Assembly (NCBI GenBank): GCA_920105625.2
Contig: OV050030.1
Span: forward strand, 408,161,034 to 408,225,033
From: Clusia tigrina
Lineage: Eukaryota; Arthropoda; Insecta; Diptera; Clusiidae
DNA: 64,000 nt
Direction: 5' to 3'
The position numbers were made by a program, and so were the translations under genes. Positions 11,601-22,300 of this stretch are shown in pieces. Every line of letters begins with the position of its first letter. The stretch's first letter is position 1. The notes below the pieces were generated by a model. It did no database searches. It saw only the letters and a list, made by a program, of their open reading frames with translations, and had not been told where the DNA came from.

Positions 11601-13918
11601 GTTGTACTCTCTGGCTTAATTACTGCATGATGTGGCAAGTAATAATGAGGCACAGGAGTTACTGACGGCGGTGGAACCTTGCGCATGTGATTTAACGTCA
11701 CGTATTCAAGTACCACCGCGTCGTATTGTCGCTTATCGGCCGGGCTCTTTACCAGCCGGGACTCATTGCGCTCAAATTGCCGAAGGGCAATATAGCGCGA
11801 CGCTCCTAGAGACTTCTCCGGAACAAACCCTTGTTTGAACGGCAGAGAGACTATGTATCGCCCCGTAGCATCCCGACGAGTAGTCTGGGAGTACAAATTA
11901 AGGCAGTCTTGATCAGTCTGGGACAGCTTTCGATCTTGCGGAGGCTGTTCCATTTCCCAGAACTGTCGTAGAAGGTGGTCGAGCGAAGCAGTTTCAGACA
12001 CTTGCACGCGAGTTGTGAAAGTGGATATCCGTTTATCCGGCAGAGGCCCTGTAAGGATCCAGCCGAATACCGTTTCTTGGGCAATCAGTGACCCCACCAC
12101 GTTGCGCCGCAACCCATCAAGCAAGACCTGAGGGTAAAGATCCCCTCCGATTAACAAATCTACTTGGGTGGAGTGTGAAGTGCTTGAATCGGCTAACCTG
12201 AAATGTCTCAGTTTGTGTTGCTCTCCTTTACTCAATAGGAGCGGCGGCAGTTCACCTGTCAGGGTAGGCAACACCAAAGCCGATACTTGGAGACGCACAG
12301 TGGCATCGTACCGCGACCCGATGGTGATATGACATGCTTTGGTAACGGTGCCAGCAAGGGTATTGCTGACCCCCGATACCTGGGCATGTACTGCGTGCGC
12401 CGGCAGCTTAAGGCGCTTTTGGAGGCGGTCCGAAACAAAGGACCCCTCAGAACCAGAATCTATCAGAGCCCGGGCTGTGTACCATACTCCTTGATGTTTT
12501 ATCGTGACTAAGGCCGTACCCAAGATAACACGATTGGAGAGGCGGCCACTTGGATGACTTGGACTCGGCCCCGCCCTATCTGCCGGACGCGATACCTGCG
12601 CAGTGTGGTACGAAGACTTGGGTACGGGTGGATGGACCAGGGAGGAGCGTCCATTTGAATTGGAGCGTCCCCTCCCCGATGTGGATGGTGGGTTTGGCGT
12701 CGCAGCGGTTGGACGACCCCGTGGCGAGTCCGTATGCAGCAGAGTGTGGTGCCGCTCCCGACAGGTGGAGCACGAAAAGGAGCTGGGGCAATTTGCCACT
12801 CTATGTGAAGCTGACAAGCAATTCACACACAACCCGTGTTTGCGCACCAAGCCCCACCGAGCTGATACGGTGGCGGCCTGGAACGCAGGACAATTTCGCA
12901 CCGAGTGTGTAGACCGCCTGCACACTTTGCACCCTTCCGGGGTAACACTTACTGGATGGGTTTGCACCCGTGCTGTTCGCGGTTGATTCGGTTGAACCCT
13001 TATTTGTGATGAAATGGAGCCTTGCGACCGGAGATCCGAAATCGCCTCGAGTGTACGAAACCGCAATGACAAGAAGTCATCCATCGCCTTCCATTCTGGA
13101 ATATCTGCGCGGCCCCCCATGGTTTGTTCCCACAGGGACAGTGTGAGCTCAGGCAGCCGCATGGAGCACAAGTATACTAAAATGGCATCCCAACTCGCAA
13201 CGTCGATGCCGTAAGATGTCAGTGCAGCGATACAGTTACCAATGTCACGCTGTAGGCGTTTAATTTCCCCACCATCTTCTCTTCTAACCGGGTCAAGACC
13301 CAACAGTGTCTTCAATTGGTTGTTGATCTGGATGCGCTTGTTGTCGTAGCGCTCCAGTAAGTTTTCCCACACTTGCTGAAAACCCGCCTCAGTAATTGGA
13401 ATTTTGGAGACAATTTCATGTGGTTCTCCCCGGGTCTTAAGGGACAAATGGTAGAATTTCTCCGCATTAGACAGCCGCGTGTTGTTAATGAACAGTGCTG
13501 TGAACATGTCACGGAACGTTGGCCATGCAGCATAACTCCCTTCAAAGGCAGGGATATCACAAGGGGGTACGTGGATGCTGTGCGTCAATGATAAAAATGG
13601 CTCCCCTGTAGTAGGAACGGGAGTTGCCTGCTCTAAACGTTGTCTCACTTCCGCGATCAAGATACGACCCCGCTTAAAAGTATCAAAACTTGACTCGAAC
13701 CGCTGTCCGATTGACTCTAACAGTGATTCACCGTCTTTCATGACCCGCGCCTCGGACATGGCAGTTATTTTTGCCGTTTTAAGCGAAGCCCACCGAGCAT
13801 CCAATTCTGCTTCATCAAGTTGAAGTGATATAATGGAGTGACTTTCCGGCGAGCACCGTTCAAAACGACTTATGAACATCAGAAGTTCATCTGCCGCCGA
13901 AATATACGAGTCCACCAT
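8631..13918 (-). pseudogene. BEL/Pao gag-pol polyprotein, one frameshift in integrase
   Basis: The frame starts at the ATG at 13918 (minus strand) and runs 1600 codons to 9116, then continues in another frame to a stop at 8631. Gag is N-terminal, with CCHC knuckles (CKVCRRSTHSVRNC, then CVNCLSASHRVANC) near residues 330-380. Next come an aspartic protease (DSGS, about residue 486), a reverse transcriptase (YVDD, about 896), RNase H (FCDAS, about 1072) and an integrase with an HHCC-like zinc segment and two catalytic acids (GVDF about 1452, SDNG about 1520). The frame breaks in a run of six G at 9221-9226 (+ strand), just before the segment carrying the third catalytic glutamate. That segment and the BEL-type integrase C-terminal domain lie in the second frame (8631-9209). 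A one-base homopolymer change explains it. Either the copy is inactivated or the assembly is wrong. The rest of the coding region is uninterrupted. Confidence 0.92.
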
Positions 13919-14386
13919 TTTGCGGAACTTATGTGCCTGCGAACGCAGCTCAATATTGGCTTATATGCACCTCCGAACGCAACCGCACTGAAACCACGCC
14001 CAACACTTATCGTTTAAACGCACTGCGACAGAAGGGCCCACAATGTTCAGGAAACCAATTGCAACCCGTAACCGGCCCTGCTTCACAAAAGAAATAGAGA
14101 CAGCAGCTGATCGCACGAGCCACTGACCTACTTTTCTTATTCTGCTTTCTGCATTAGCCACCAGTACCTAAAAACGGCGATAATGCAGCGAAGACAACAA
14201 CAGCGCAATGGTTTCAATAGTCAGCAGCGCCGACAGAGCACAAACACCCGAACGCACGACAAACCCAACCGAAACACAAAAAATAATCAATTTGTGTATA
14301 ATCAAATTTAAATTATTGTTAATTTATAATAATAATATTTTTAATTCGATTAAAACAATCGACACTTACCAAAAAACCGGATTCTG

Positions 14387-14404
14387 ATCCGGCTCGAAGG
14401 ACCA
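14387..14404 (-). other. BEL/Pao primer-binding site (tRNA-Tyr type)
   Basis: On the minus strand, three bases inside the 5' LTR, the sequence TGGTCCTTCGAGCCGGAT is complementary to the CCA-terminated 3' end of metazoan tRNA-Tyr as I recall it (CCGGCTCGAAGGACCA). An 18-nt match in this location is strong evidence of a PBS. The tRNA identity is from memory. Confidence 0.8.
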
Positions 14405-14407
14405 AAA

Positions 14408-14852
14408 TGTTGCACTCAGATAGAACTATTTATTTGATTAAAAAATATTAATTTATTAACTTATGAAAACCACGTTAAACGAAAAATACGCAGCAGCATT
14501 CCTTAGCCAATTTTCACTTTTTATATATTTATTGTATAATTTATAATAATAATATTTTTTAATATACTATGTTGGGCGCCGATCCACACTTGCCGCAATT
14601 CCAGAACAGACTGACCACCGCGCAAAGAGAGCAGCTGCCGCTGCTTCGTAGCCCCGCGCCAAAATATGCCAGCAGATAAAGATGGCTTCCGCACAAATAC
14701 GATATGCACCTGCCTCGACTGTTCTCTCGCTCTCCACCGCACAACACGTGCTTTCGCACCGTACCGAACGATGGAACGCAGAGATAGACCGAAAACATGG
14801 TGCCCCAGGTACCAGGCGGAAGCCACCTGAACGTTAGGATTCGGAGTGAACA
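14408..14852 (-). repeat. BEL/Pao 5' LTR
   Basis: 445-bp partner of the left LTR, apparently identical to it. No clear TATA box upstream on the coding strand. A GGTCAGTC stretch within it resembles an arthropod initiator (TCAGT). An AATAAA lies at 14528-14533 (minus strand). The target duplication ataac follows at 14853-14857. Confidence 0.95.
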
Positions 14853-14935
14853 ATAACTTAATTTCTTTTTTCAATATAAATATTTTGTTTCAAATGTTTT
14901 TTATTTAATATACAATTTTATAACTTTTGACTGAA

Positions 14936-16830
14936 ATTGTTTGTGATTATTCTCAATTCTTTTTCACTTTCAATGTTTTGTTTTAAACATATTTTGTGAA
15001 TATTACTGAATGAAATGAATCAAAGTGGTATATATTTATGTATTTATGCACAAAACTTAGATTTATAATTAAAATTACAAACAAAGTATAAACATTGAAT
15101 TTGTAATAAAGTTTCATTATAATCCGCATTTCCAAACTACTCTCAGTCTTCTGAACCCAAACAAAAGTTACTTTCGAGCTGATTCAGCTCGGTATCAGTA
15201 TCCAGCTCAGTATCCTTTTATATGTGGACTTCTTTTGGAGTAAGGCCATATACTAAATTCACATGTAGTTTAGTCTATCGCTATTTAGCTAGAGCAAGGA
15301 AAATTGAAGTCTTTGAAGTGCTGCTGTTCGGTTGTTAACAACATCTCCAACACATATGAACATTTGCCCTACTGCCACTTATTCTTGTGTCCCTAAAATC
15401 GTAGCAAACACTTCATAAGTAATTCAGTCTGTGTCTGTGCAATTCAAACTCCCAAATTTAAATATATAAAAGAAATATGAAAGAATAACTCCTAACGAAG
15501 TTAAGTGCGAAAAGTACATTCCGCCAGCACAATGATACTAAAGAAGCCGCCCTTATAATACAATTGTGGCTGTTTAACAATTGCGGAGCCTTTCTTCACA
15601 TACTCCAAAATAAATTGATGCTAGTCACGAATGTTTTGGGTGTTTCCGGAATGTGCTTTTAGAAGCGCATGTTTTCAATGATTATAAAGTTTATAATACA
15701 GTTCATATCACAAAAATGATTTTCTTTTCTATCACAGACTTGTGCCAAATCGAGTCAATGAAAAAGAAGCAGTTCTTGTAACTCATGAAAAGAAAAAAAA
15801 AACGCATTAAATCAATGTCAAGCGCACGTGTAAACTTCTTAGGGAGGATGCCATGTTGTGTAAGAAGTTAATCACGAAGGTGAAATGTATGTCTTTGTTT
15901 GCGGCCATTATAATAAAGGAGCACACAACAAACTGAAATTATGAAGATAGGAAAACAAATTGATTGATGTCAAAATTGCCTTCCAACAATCTTCACAGCA
16001 CCTTCCTAACAGAGCACAATTCCGATTTGTTTGAGAAGCACTGCGCCACATTAACTGAGAATTAGGGAGGCTGCAGACAACATTGCTCCTTAAGCTAAAT
16101 GATGTATAATGAGATAAACAATTTAATCCGGTTTTAAGGACTGTCAGAAAAGGAAATATCCTCATTTAGTACAAAACAAATATGATTGAAACGTTTCCAT
16201 TTTTGAATATATGAATACCTTAAAGCAGGTGGTTTCAAGTTACATAAAGTCTGCGAAGCAATCTCCAAGTAAATGAAGTGTGTCATATTATATGACCAGA
16301 AATTTAATCGATGTAAACACACAGCAAATGTGTAACAAGCAACAGCCTTGTCTCTATCTGCATACATCACTGCACGTACCCGTGTATCCTTTCCCATTGT
16401 CCACTCAGTCATCATTCACGTTGAGCTGGTCGTTGGCCTTCACGCCCTTTATCCATCCATTTGTCAGCATTTAACACACTTTGAAATGTGTCCGTTTGAA
16501 GAGCTTTGAATTTACTCGCACTTCCATAGAGAAACGCAAATGCCAGCTGATGTCACTCATCAGTGCGTCCTGCAAGGATAACTGATGGCATTGTCAAACA
16601 GACAGCTTCAGTTAATTAATTAAAATATTGCTATATCATTTTTTTCTATGATGCTCTACAAATTAAGTGTTCTTTTAGATGTTCATTTATAAATACCTCG
16701 TATAAAATTAAATAAATTATAACTTTTTCATGGAAAAAGAGATATTTTTTCACTCTAAACATTTTATAAGAGTCATAATCAAAATAGAAGAAATAATGTA
16801 TTTGAATAATAACTACAATCTTGTTATGTT
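14936..16830. other. Unannotated intergenic sequence
   Basis: AT-rich DNA without a protein motif I can recognise on either strand. Short opposing frames at about 15908-16474 look fortuitous. It could hold promoter or upstream untranslated exons of the guanylyl cyclase gene, but nothing in the sequence demonstrates this. Confidence 0.4.
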
Positions 16831-17160
16831 GAATGAATGAATGAGTGAAATAAAGAGGGAAAGTGTACCTCGACTAATTTGATCTATTGTACTCCTTCTG
16901 CATGTACCTATTAAAGGTCTTCTATTAGTCTAACAGTTGTAAGGAAGCTTAGCACTGAGTTGGGGTTCATTGCTCTAATGTCTCTGCCCTCGGGCCAGTA
17001 ATGCTCCGGATATTTCTTCCTACTGCGAGCTAAAGCTTCTGAGTTCATTAGAAGGGGCTCTGGTGTTTCTTCTGCCTCCGTGCAGAACTTACACGTGTTT
17101 ACTGGTGAGAGTCCCAGTTTCATAAGGTGGCTTCCTAAAACGACAGTGGCCTGTGAGGTG
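16831..17160 (-). mobile_element. LINE 3' end (LOA/I-like), left arm of an inverted pair
   Basis: On the minus strand this encodes the LINE C-terminal Cys-rich region (VNTCKFCTEAEETPEPLLMN, then EHYWPEGRDIRAMNPNSVLSF), followed by a short 3' UTR ending in a (gaat)n-type simple repeat at about 16831-16850. It is closely similar to 18109-18447 in the opposite orientation. A one-base insertion upstream of KLGLS and a His-to-Pro type change in the Cys/His motif mark it as dead. Both copies begin near the conserved GHC segment. Confidence 0.8.
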
Positions 17161-17411
17161 GTCTGTATTTAGTTATGTTAGCAGAGCCATCTAGAAACCA
17201 TTTTCCTTTGAAGCACCTTAATATCAAGATTTCTTTTAAAAAGGTGGGTAAGTATTATTCTGTCCTTTTGGTATTATGATCCTTTGCAGAGAGGAAACAA
17301 ACTACATTTGTTATGTTACACATTAGATAATAAGCAGTGAGGGTATAGTAAAAATAAATCCATTATTTTTGCATGAATTGTAAGGCCTTATTTAGCATAA
17401 GATCTCATCCT

Positions 17412-17875
17412 ATTTAAGTCAAATATGCTCCGTTATATTCGATAATAATAATGCCTCTCTCATAGAAACTCTCGTCTCTATTGGCAAAAAACTGGGACAG
17501 TCGATTTTCACAAGCTTCTGTTGAGGTGAATCTTTTACTAGCAAAATTATTCGCCATAGACAGGAACAGGTGGTAATCACTTGGTGCCAGGTCTGGACTA
17601 TAAGGTGGTTGCATAATAGCCTCCCAACCAAGCTCCTTGATTTTCTGGCGAGTCACTATCGATGTGTATGACCTGGTGTTGTCCTAATGGAATACAATTC
17701 CTCTCCTATTGGCAGAAGCGGCCCGCTGCTGGGCGATTGCTTCCTTCTGACGGTCCAATCGTTGACAGTACAAGTTAAAATTGAAAGTTTCGCCGCAGGG
17801 GAAGAGCTCATAGTAGAGGACAGAGATAATGAGGTGTATCTCAGCTGGTTTGCTATATACCAAAATCAAAAACAT
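17412..17875 (-). mobile_element. mariner transposase relic (catalytic half)
   Basis: On the minus strand the frame reads as the C-terminal half of a mariner transposase: SVLYYELFPCGETFNFNLYC, then ANRRGIVFH, a stop replacing the expected Gln, DNTRSYTS, VTRQKIKELGW, and the signature PPYSPDLAPSDYHLF, then ENRLSQFFANRDESFYERG. The N-terminal DNA-binding half is missing and the C-terminus is truncated just after NGAYLT. No terminal inverted repeats were recognised. It sits between two inverted LINE tails. It is a non-functional fossil of the Tc1/mariner superfamily. Confidence 0.85.
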
Positions 17876-18095
17876 ATGAAAAGAATTGAATCATATTCTT
17901 TCGGAGGTTCTCAATAAATATCGGTAAGTGCAAATTTCACGCGGATCCCATACAGATAATACTTTGCATTCTCTCACTTTTTCTGTTGGTGGAACAGGTG
18001 ATTGCAATGCACAAACGAATCGTGTAGATGTCCATTCTAAATAATTTTTTATTTCATCATAGTTCAATTCGCTTTTTCATTTGTATTTGAGAGAT

Positions 18096-18447
18096 TTTGT
18101 TGTTAAGTATCAGTCACCTCACAGGCCACTGTCGTTTAAGAAGCCACCTCATGAAACTGGGACTCTCACCAGTAAACACGTGTAGGTTCTGCATGGAGGC
18201 AGAAGAAACACCAAAGCACCTTCTAATGAACTGCGAAGCCTTAGCTCGCAGTAAGAAGAAATATCTGGAGCATTACTGGCCCGAGGGAAGATACATTAGA
18301 ACAATGAACCCCAACTCAGTATTAAGTTTCCTTAGAAATATTGGACTATTAGAAGACCTTTAATAGGTACATGCAGGAGGAGTACAATAGATCAAATTAG
18401 TCGAGGTAAATTTTCCCTCTTTATTTCATTCATTCAGTCATTCATCA
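18096..18447 (+). mobile_element. LINE 3' end (LOA/I-like), right arm of an inverted pair
   Basis: Encodes LTGHCRLRSHLMKLGLS, then the Cys-rich motif CRFCMEAEETPKHLLMNC, then NPNSVLSFLRNIGLLEDL and a stop at about 18361. A 3' UTR follows, ending in a cattcattcagtcattcat simple-repeat tail. This is the better-preserved copy of the family also seen inverted at 16831-17160 and, more distantly, at 58640-59660. It is 5'-truncated, retaining only the last 80 or so codons. It ends about 260 bp upstream of the first recognised exon of the guanylyl cyclase gene. Confidence 0.8.
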
Positions 18448-18711
18448 TGCGCCTTTGAAACATTGATCTTCTTCTCTAACATTCTGGTTTTCCTGGCGGA
18501 ATACCTTTCAAGGGAATCACTAAAGTAACAGACATTAGATGGATACCACCACCCTCTGAATTCTGTCATATTTATTAATAGTTTTAATCCTCATTTGTCA
18601 TTTGTGAATATGATATCTAAATAGTCACTGCTCCTTGCAATTATCCTCTTTATGTATATGCATAAATATTTATGTTTACTGTGCAATAATCATCTTTCCA
18701 CTCATTTACAG

Positions 18712-19229
18712 GCAATTAATTTACGCCACGCGGACACACACATTCACACAAGGACCTTCAGACTTACGCTTGCACCGCTGGCCCTGTGACGAGCACATAT
18801 GTCGGCAAGAATTGCTCTTCGCACTGCTGTGCCAATATGCTAAATGGAAATTGCGCCATAATGGAGGACAATAATATGGATAAAATATTAGTGAAATTTC
18901 CAGTGGAGTCAACAATAATGCACACCAATCCGACCGGGGCGGCAAAGGTCACAGTGCCCGCTTGCGTAAGAGTCGACATTAGTAATTGCAAATCAATCGC
19001 CGACGAGGAGACAACAATGCCAACAACAATAACAACAACAACTGCACTTACGTACTATAATGGACAGCAACAACTCCGGCATATGCTACCAACGTCCAAT
19101 CAATTGGATAAAGTGTCCGTCCGCTCGATTAGTTCCGAGGATGTTTCCACAATGGCGGAAGGCAAGTGTTGCAGTGCCGCAGCTCGGAATCCAGCCATAA
19201 AAACTGGACGCAGGCTGCAATTATTGCAG
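18712..19229 (+). CDS. Cyclase exon 1 (first coding exon, N-terminal tail)
   Basis: Acceptor-like ctcatttacag ends at 18711 and a strong donor (cag/gtaagtgag) follows 19229. The frame is open from 18720 but its first ATG is at 18837 ([13 protein letters not shown]), giving 131 codons in phase 0 into exon 2. A later in-frame ATG at 18861 is an alternative start. The peptide is hydrophilic, with a short Thr-rich stretch ([16 protein letters not shown]), no signal peptide, and ends GRRLQLLQ next to TM1. The hydrophobic segment comes only in exon 2, so TM1 probably acts as a signal anchor. The region before 18837 is assigned as 5' UTR. Confidence 0.75.
18799..18843 (+). promoter_or_regulatory. 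Short upstream ORF overlapping the cyclase start codon
   Basis: In the exon presumed to begin at 18712 (after a ctcatttacag acceptor), the first ATG is at 18799 and opens a 14-codon frame ending TAA at 18841-18843. That frame overlaps, out of phase, the first in-frame ATG of the cyclase (18837). Such an overlapping uORF would be expected to lower initiation at the main start. This holds only if the transcript includes this ATG, which is not proven. Confidence 0.4.
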
Positions 19230-19337
19230 GTAAGTGAGTGTCTAATGAATTGTGTGCGGTTCATTGGGAGTGTTCGGTCGGGTAGCAGTGCATTCAGTGA
19301 AAATTTTTGACACTAAAGTGTTATTATGGACAGAGAG

Positions 19338-19374
<37 letters not shown>

Positions 19375-22300
19375 GAAATGGGAGAAACTGGTTGGCTTTT
19401 GGAACTGCACTGCGTTTGCACGATGTAATTTCCACCTACTTGCCTATGAAATGAATGATTCGTCCGTTGCTCTTTGTCAAGGAATTGTCACTTGATCCTC
19501 ACATTGATGTGAGTTTCACATTCTACTATGCCACTAGAAAAGCCTCTCTTGGATGTTAGGCTATGTCCATTCTGTAAATTCCAACTAATCTCGGAAATAT
19601 CAAGCAGCAAGAAATACAGAAATGTCTTAGCGGATCACATGAGAGAATGTTATCAAAATTGATGTGAAGTTAGACCATGAGAGTTCTCAAACAATTTTAA
19701 TATTATCGGGTCTACTAATATCGAATCTAGCATAAAATTATAAGAATCAAATAGATCTGAGATTGCTTAGGCTTACATTAGAGATTGTGAATACAGAGGC
19801 AAGGCGCTGAGAGATCACGGAGTGAAGGAATTCTTAGTGACATGGATTAACACAATGCTAGTAAGCAGGGTCATAAACGCCACTATGTGGACGGCCTTGG
19901 TGAGTAGGATGACTACAAGGGGTACGCCACAGGGGGGGGGTGCTATCACCTCTTCTATGCCTTCTAGTAGCAAATGAGATATTAGGAACCTTCAAAGCAA
20001 AGAGAACACGGTTGTAGCCTACGCTGATGACGTTGCCATACTAATCCCGAGCAAGTTTTTGTCAACGATTAGCGAACTCATGGAATCAGCACTGGGTGAG
20101 ATTTCCGGATGGGCTGAGCGCAACTGCTTAGGAGTTAACCCTACTAAGACGGAGCTAGTTTTGTTCACCAGGAAAACAAACGTGCCTGAGTTCCCTTTGC
20201 CAAAGTTACGTAACGTTGAATATTTCTTCACAAGCAAGATACTTAGGTACCATTCTGGACTCCAAGTTAAATTGCATAAGGAATATTCAGGTGAGAACAA
20301 AGAATGGTTTGGCTGCATACTATACCTCTAAAAGGAAAAAATGGGGATTGTCACAATCATTAAACCAATTATCACCTACGGGTCCATCGTTTAGAGGAAG
20401 GCGTTGGGAAGGAAATGCAATCAAAACCGTATTGGAAAAATACAAAGCTATGCTAGCCTGGGAATTTTAGGGGCTTTAAGTAGCCCGCCTTAAGAAGTCT
20501 TAAATATATTATTTCACTTCTTCCCACTAGGGGTGTTCATTCAGGGTTGTGCCGCCAAGTGTGCTCTCATACTAAGGGAGTGCAACATGTGGAAATCTGC
20601 CAACTATGGACATTGTACAATTTATAGCGAAATAAATATAAAAAATCCCTTATTGAGTTCTTCTAGTCATGACTATCTATGAAAATATTTTTTCTCATCT
20701 CCTTAAATTAAATATGGTACTTCAGACAGAACCAACATTGGGAATTTCGGTATAATCTCTCAGGTTACTTCGTATTAATCAATTGGTTTTATCTTGAACT
20801 CAGACTTCTTACTATCTCCACATTTAATTAAAATATTCCAGAATTTTGATAGTAACATAAACCTCATCTTCCAGTTCATTCCACCTCAGAAGAGCTACCT
20901 TAATGCATTTTAAGGATCGTTGAAAATTTGAAAGGTATTCTTACAAATTTTCCATGTTATTGAATAGACTCAATCAGTGCACTTATAAACGACAGGTGTG
21001 ATTTATTTGTATACCCACATTTATAGACTAACTACACAGTCGGCATAAAAGAAATAGGAATGAAAGACACTTCATCATGGCGAGAAAGCATCATAAAACT
21101 ATACTCTTTAGGTGGACATATACCTATTACATCGATGATATGTGCTAAAAGTGCTCTTCTTAGTCCCAACGACCATATAATTCATATTCCTCTGGTGGAG
21201 TCTACTCCTGAAATCCTTGTGTTGTTGAGTATCCTTAGTTATAAATATTCCGGTCTGATATGTTTAATAAAATGTCAATAACAATTCACACTAAAAAACA
21301 ATTTTGACAGCAGTATCACACTCACAGTTGTGGTCACTTCTTAATGTGTCATGAAAATAAAAACAACAACAAAAAGTTAACCTCTTTTTCTATTAAGTAT
21401 GTTCTTTGACTGCTTTATATCCACATAAACCATAAAAGAGCCACAACAAACCAGTGTATATTGACAGCTCTTTCTGCTCTATGTACAGAGCAATCAATGA
21501 ATACACCAACTTCAGAGTTTTCTTCCTTATTAAAACAGTGTTTCTTTCTGCACTCAACTCCTACGCTTCGAATTCATGGACTAACCCCACAATTCCTGTG
21601 TTGCAGTCTGTTTGTGGTTGAGCGAAATAAAAGCAATTATAGTGATTGCTTCTGAACAGTTGCCTCCAATTTTGATGACATTATTTTACCATCCCTTTGA
21701 TAAAGAAACATAAAAATTCTCCCCCTTGAAAAAACTCAGCCCATGGAAAGACTCATATTCGCATGTGTTTGATTTCCCAAACTAATAAGAAAAATTACCC
21801 ACCGTAATTGTTGTAAATTTTATGAAATTAGCTCAGGGGAATTAATGGCAAAAAGAAGTCTGTATTGCTATGGTAATGCGAACCGTGTCCCACAAATGGC
21901 GTTAAAAGAAACTTAAGTACTTGTTTATGACTTGAAAATGTGAAAGTGAGTTAATACATTAGTTGGGGGGCCTACAGTTGCCACAGTTTATTATTATTAT
22001 GTCCAAATTATCAGTTGATTCTATGGTGAAGATGATGGAACAATAGAAATTTCAAGTAAGTAAAGTCTAAAGTAAGACAAAAGTCGATACTATGATTAAG
22101 GGGCGAAATAATGAGGTTTAGAATTATATTCAACTATGAAAGAAATATTCATTTATTTATTTGTTCCAATGAAAATGTGGCACAAATCAGTAATTTTTCC
22201 AAGTGAACTTAACCGAAGTAACAGCCACTAATGCCTTGATAATATTTTTTGTTTGTTTGATCATTCGGAAGCCATCGTGAATGGACAATATCCTGGCAAT

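Larger units (their letters stand above)
7606..14852 (-). mobile_element. Full-length BEL/Pao LTR retrotransposon
   Basis: Complete element of 7247 bp on the minus strand. It has two 445-bp LTRs (7606-8050 and 14408-14852), a primer-binding site next to the right (5') LTR, a purine-rich tract next to the left (3') LTR, and a single gag-pol reading frame between them. The 5-bp sequence ataac lies immediately outside both ends (7601-7605 and 14853-14857), which is the target-site duplication expected for BEL/Pao. The LTRs appear identical over all the stretches I compared, including a shared 110-codon open frame, so the insertion is young. Base composition is clearly more GC-rich than the flanks. 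One frameshift breaks the polyprotein, so autonomous activity is doubtful unless this is a sequencing error. Confidence 0.95.
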
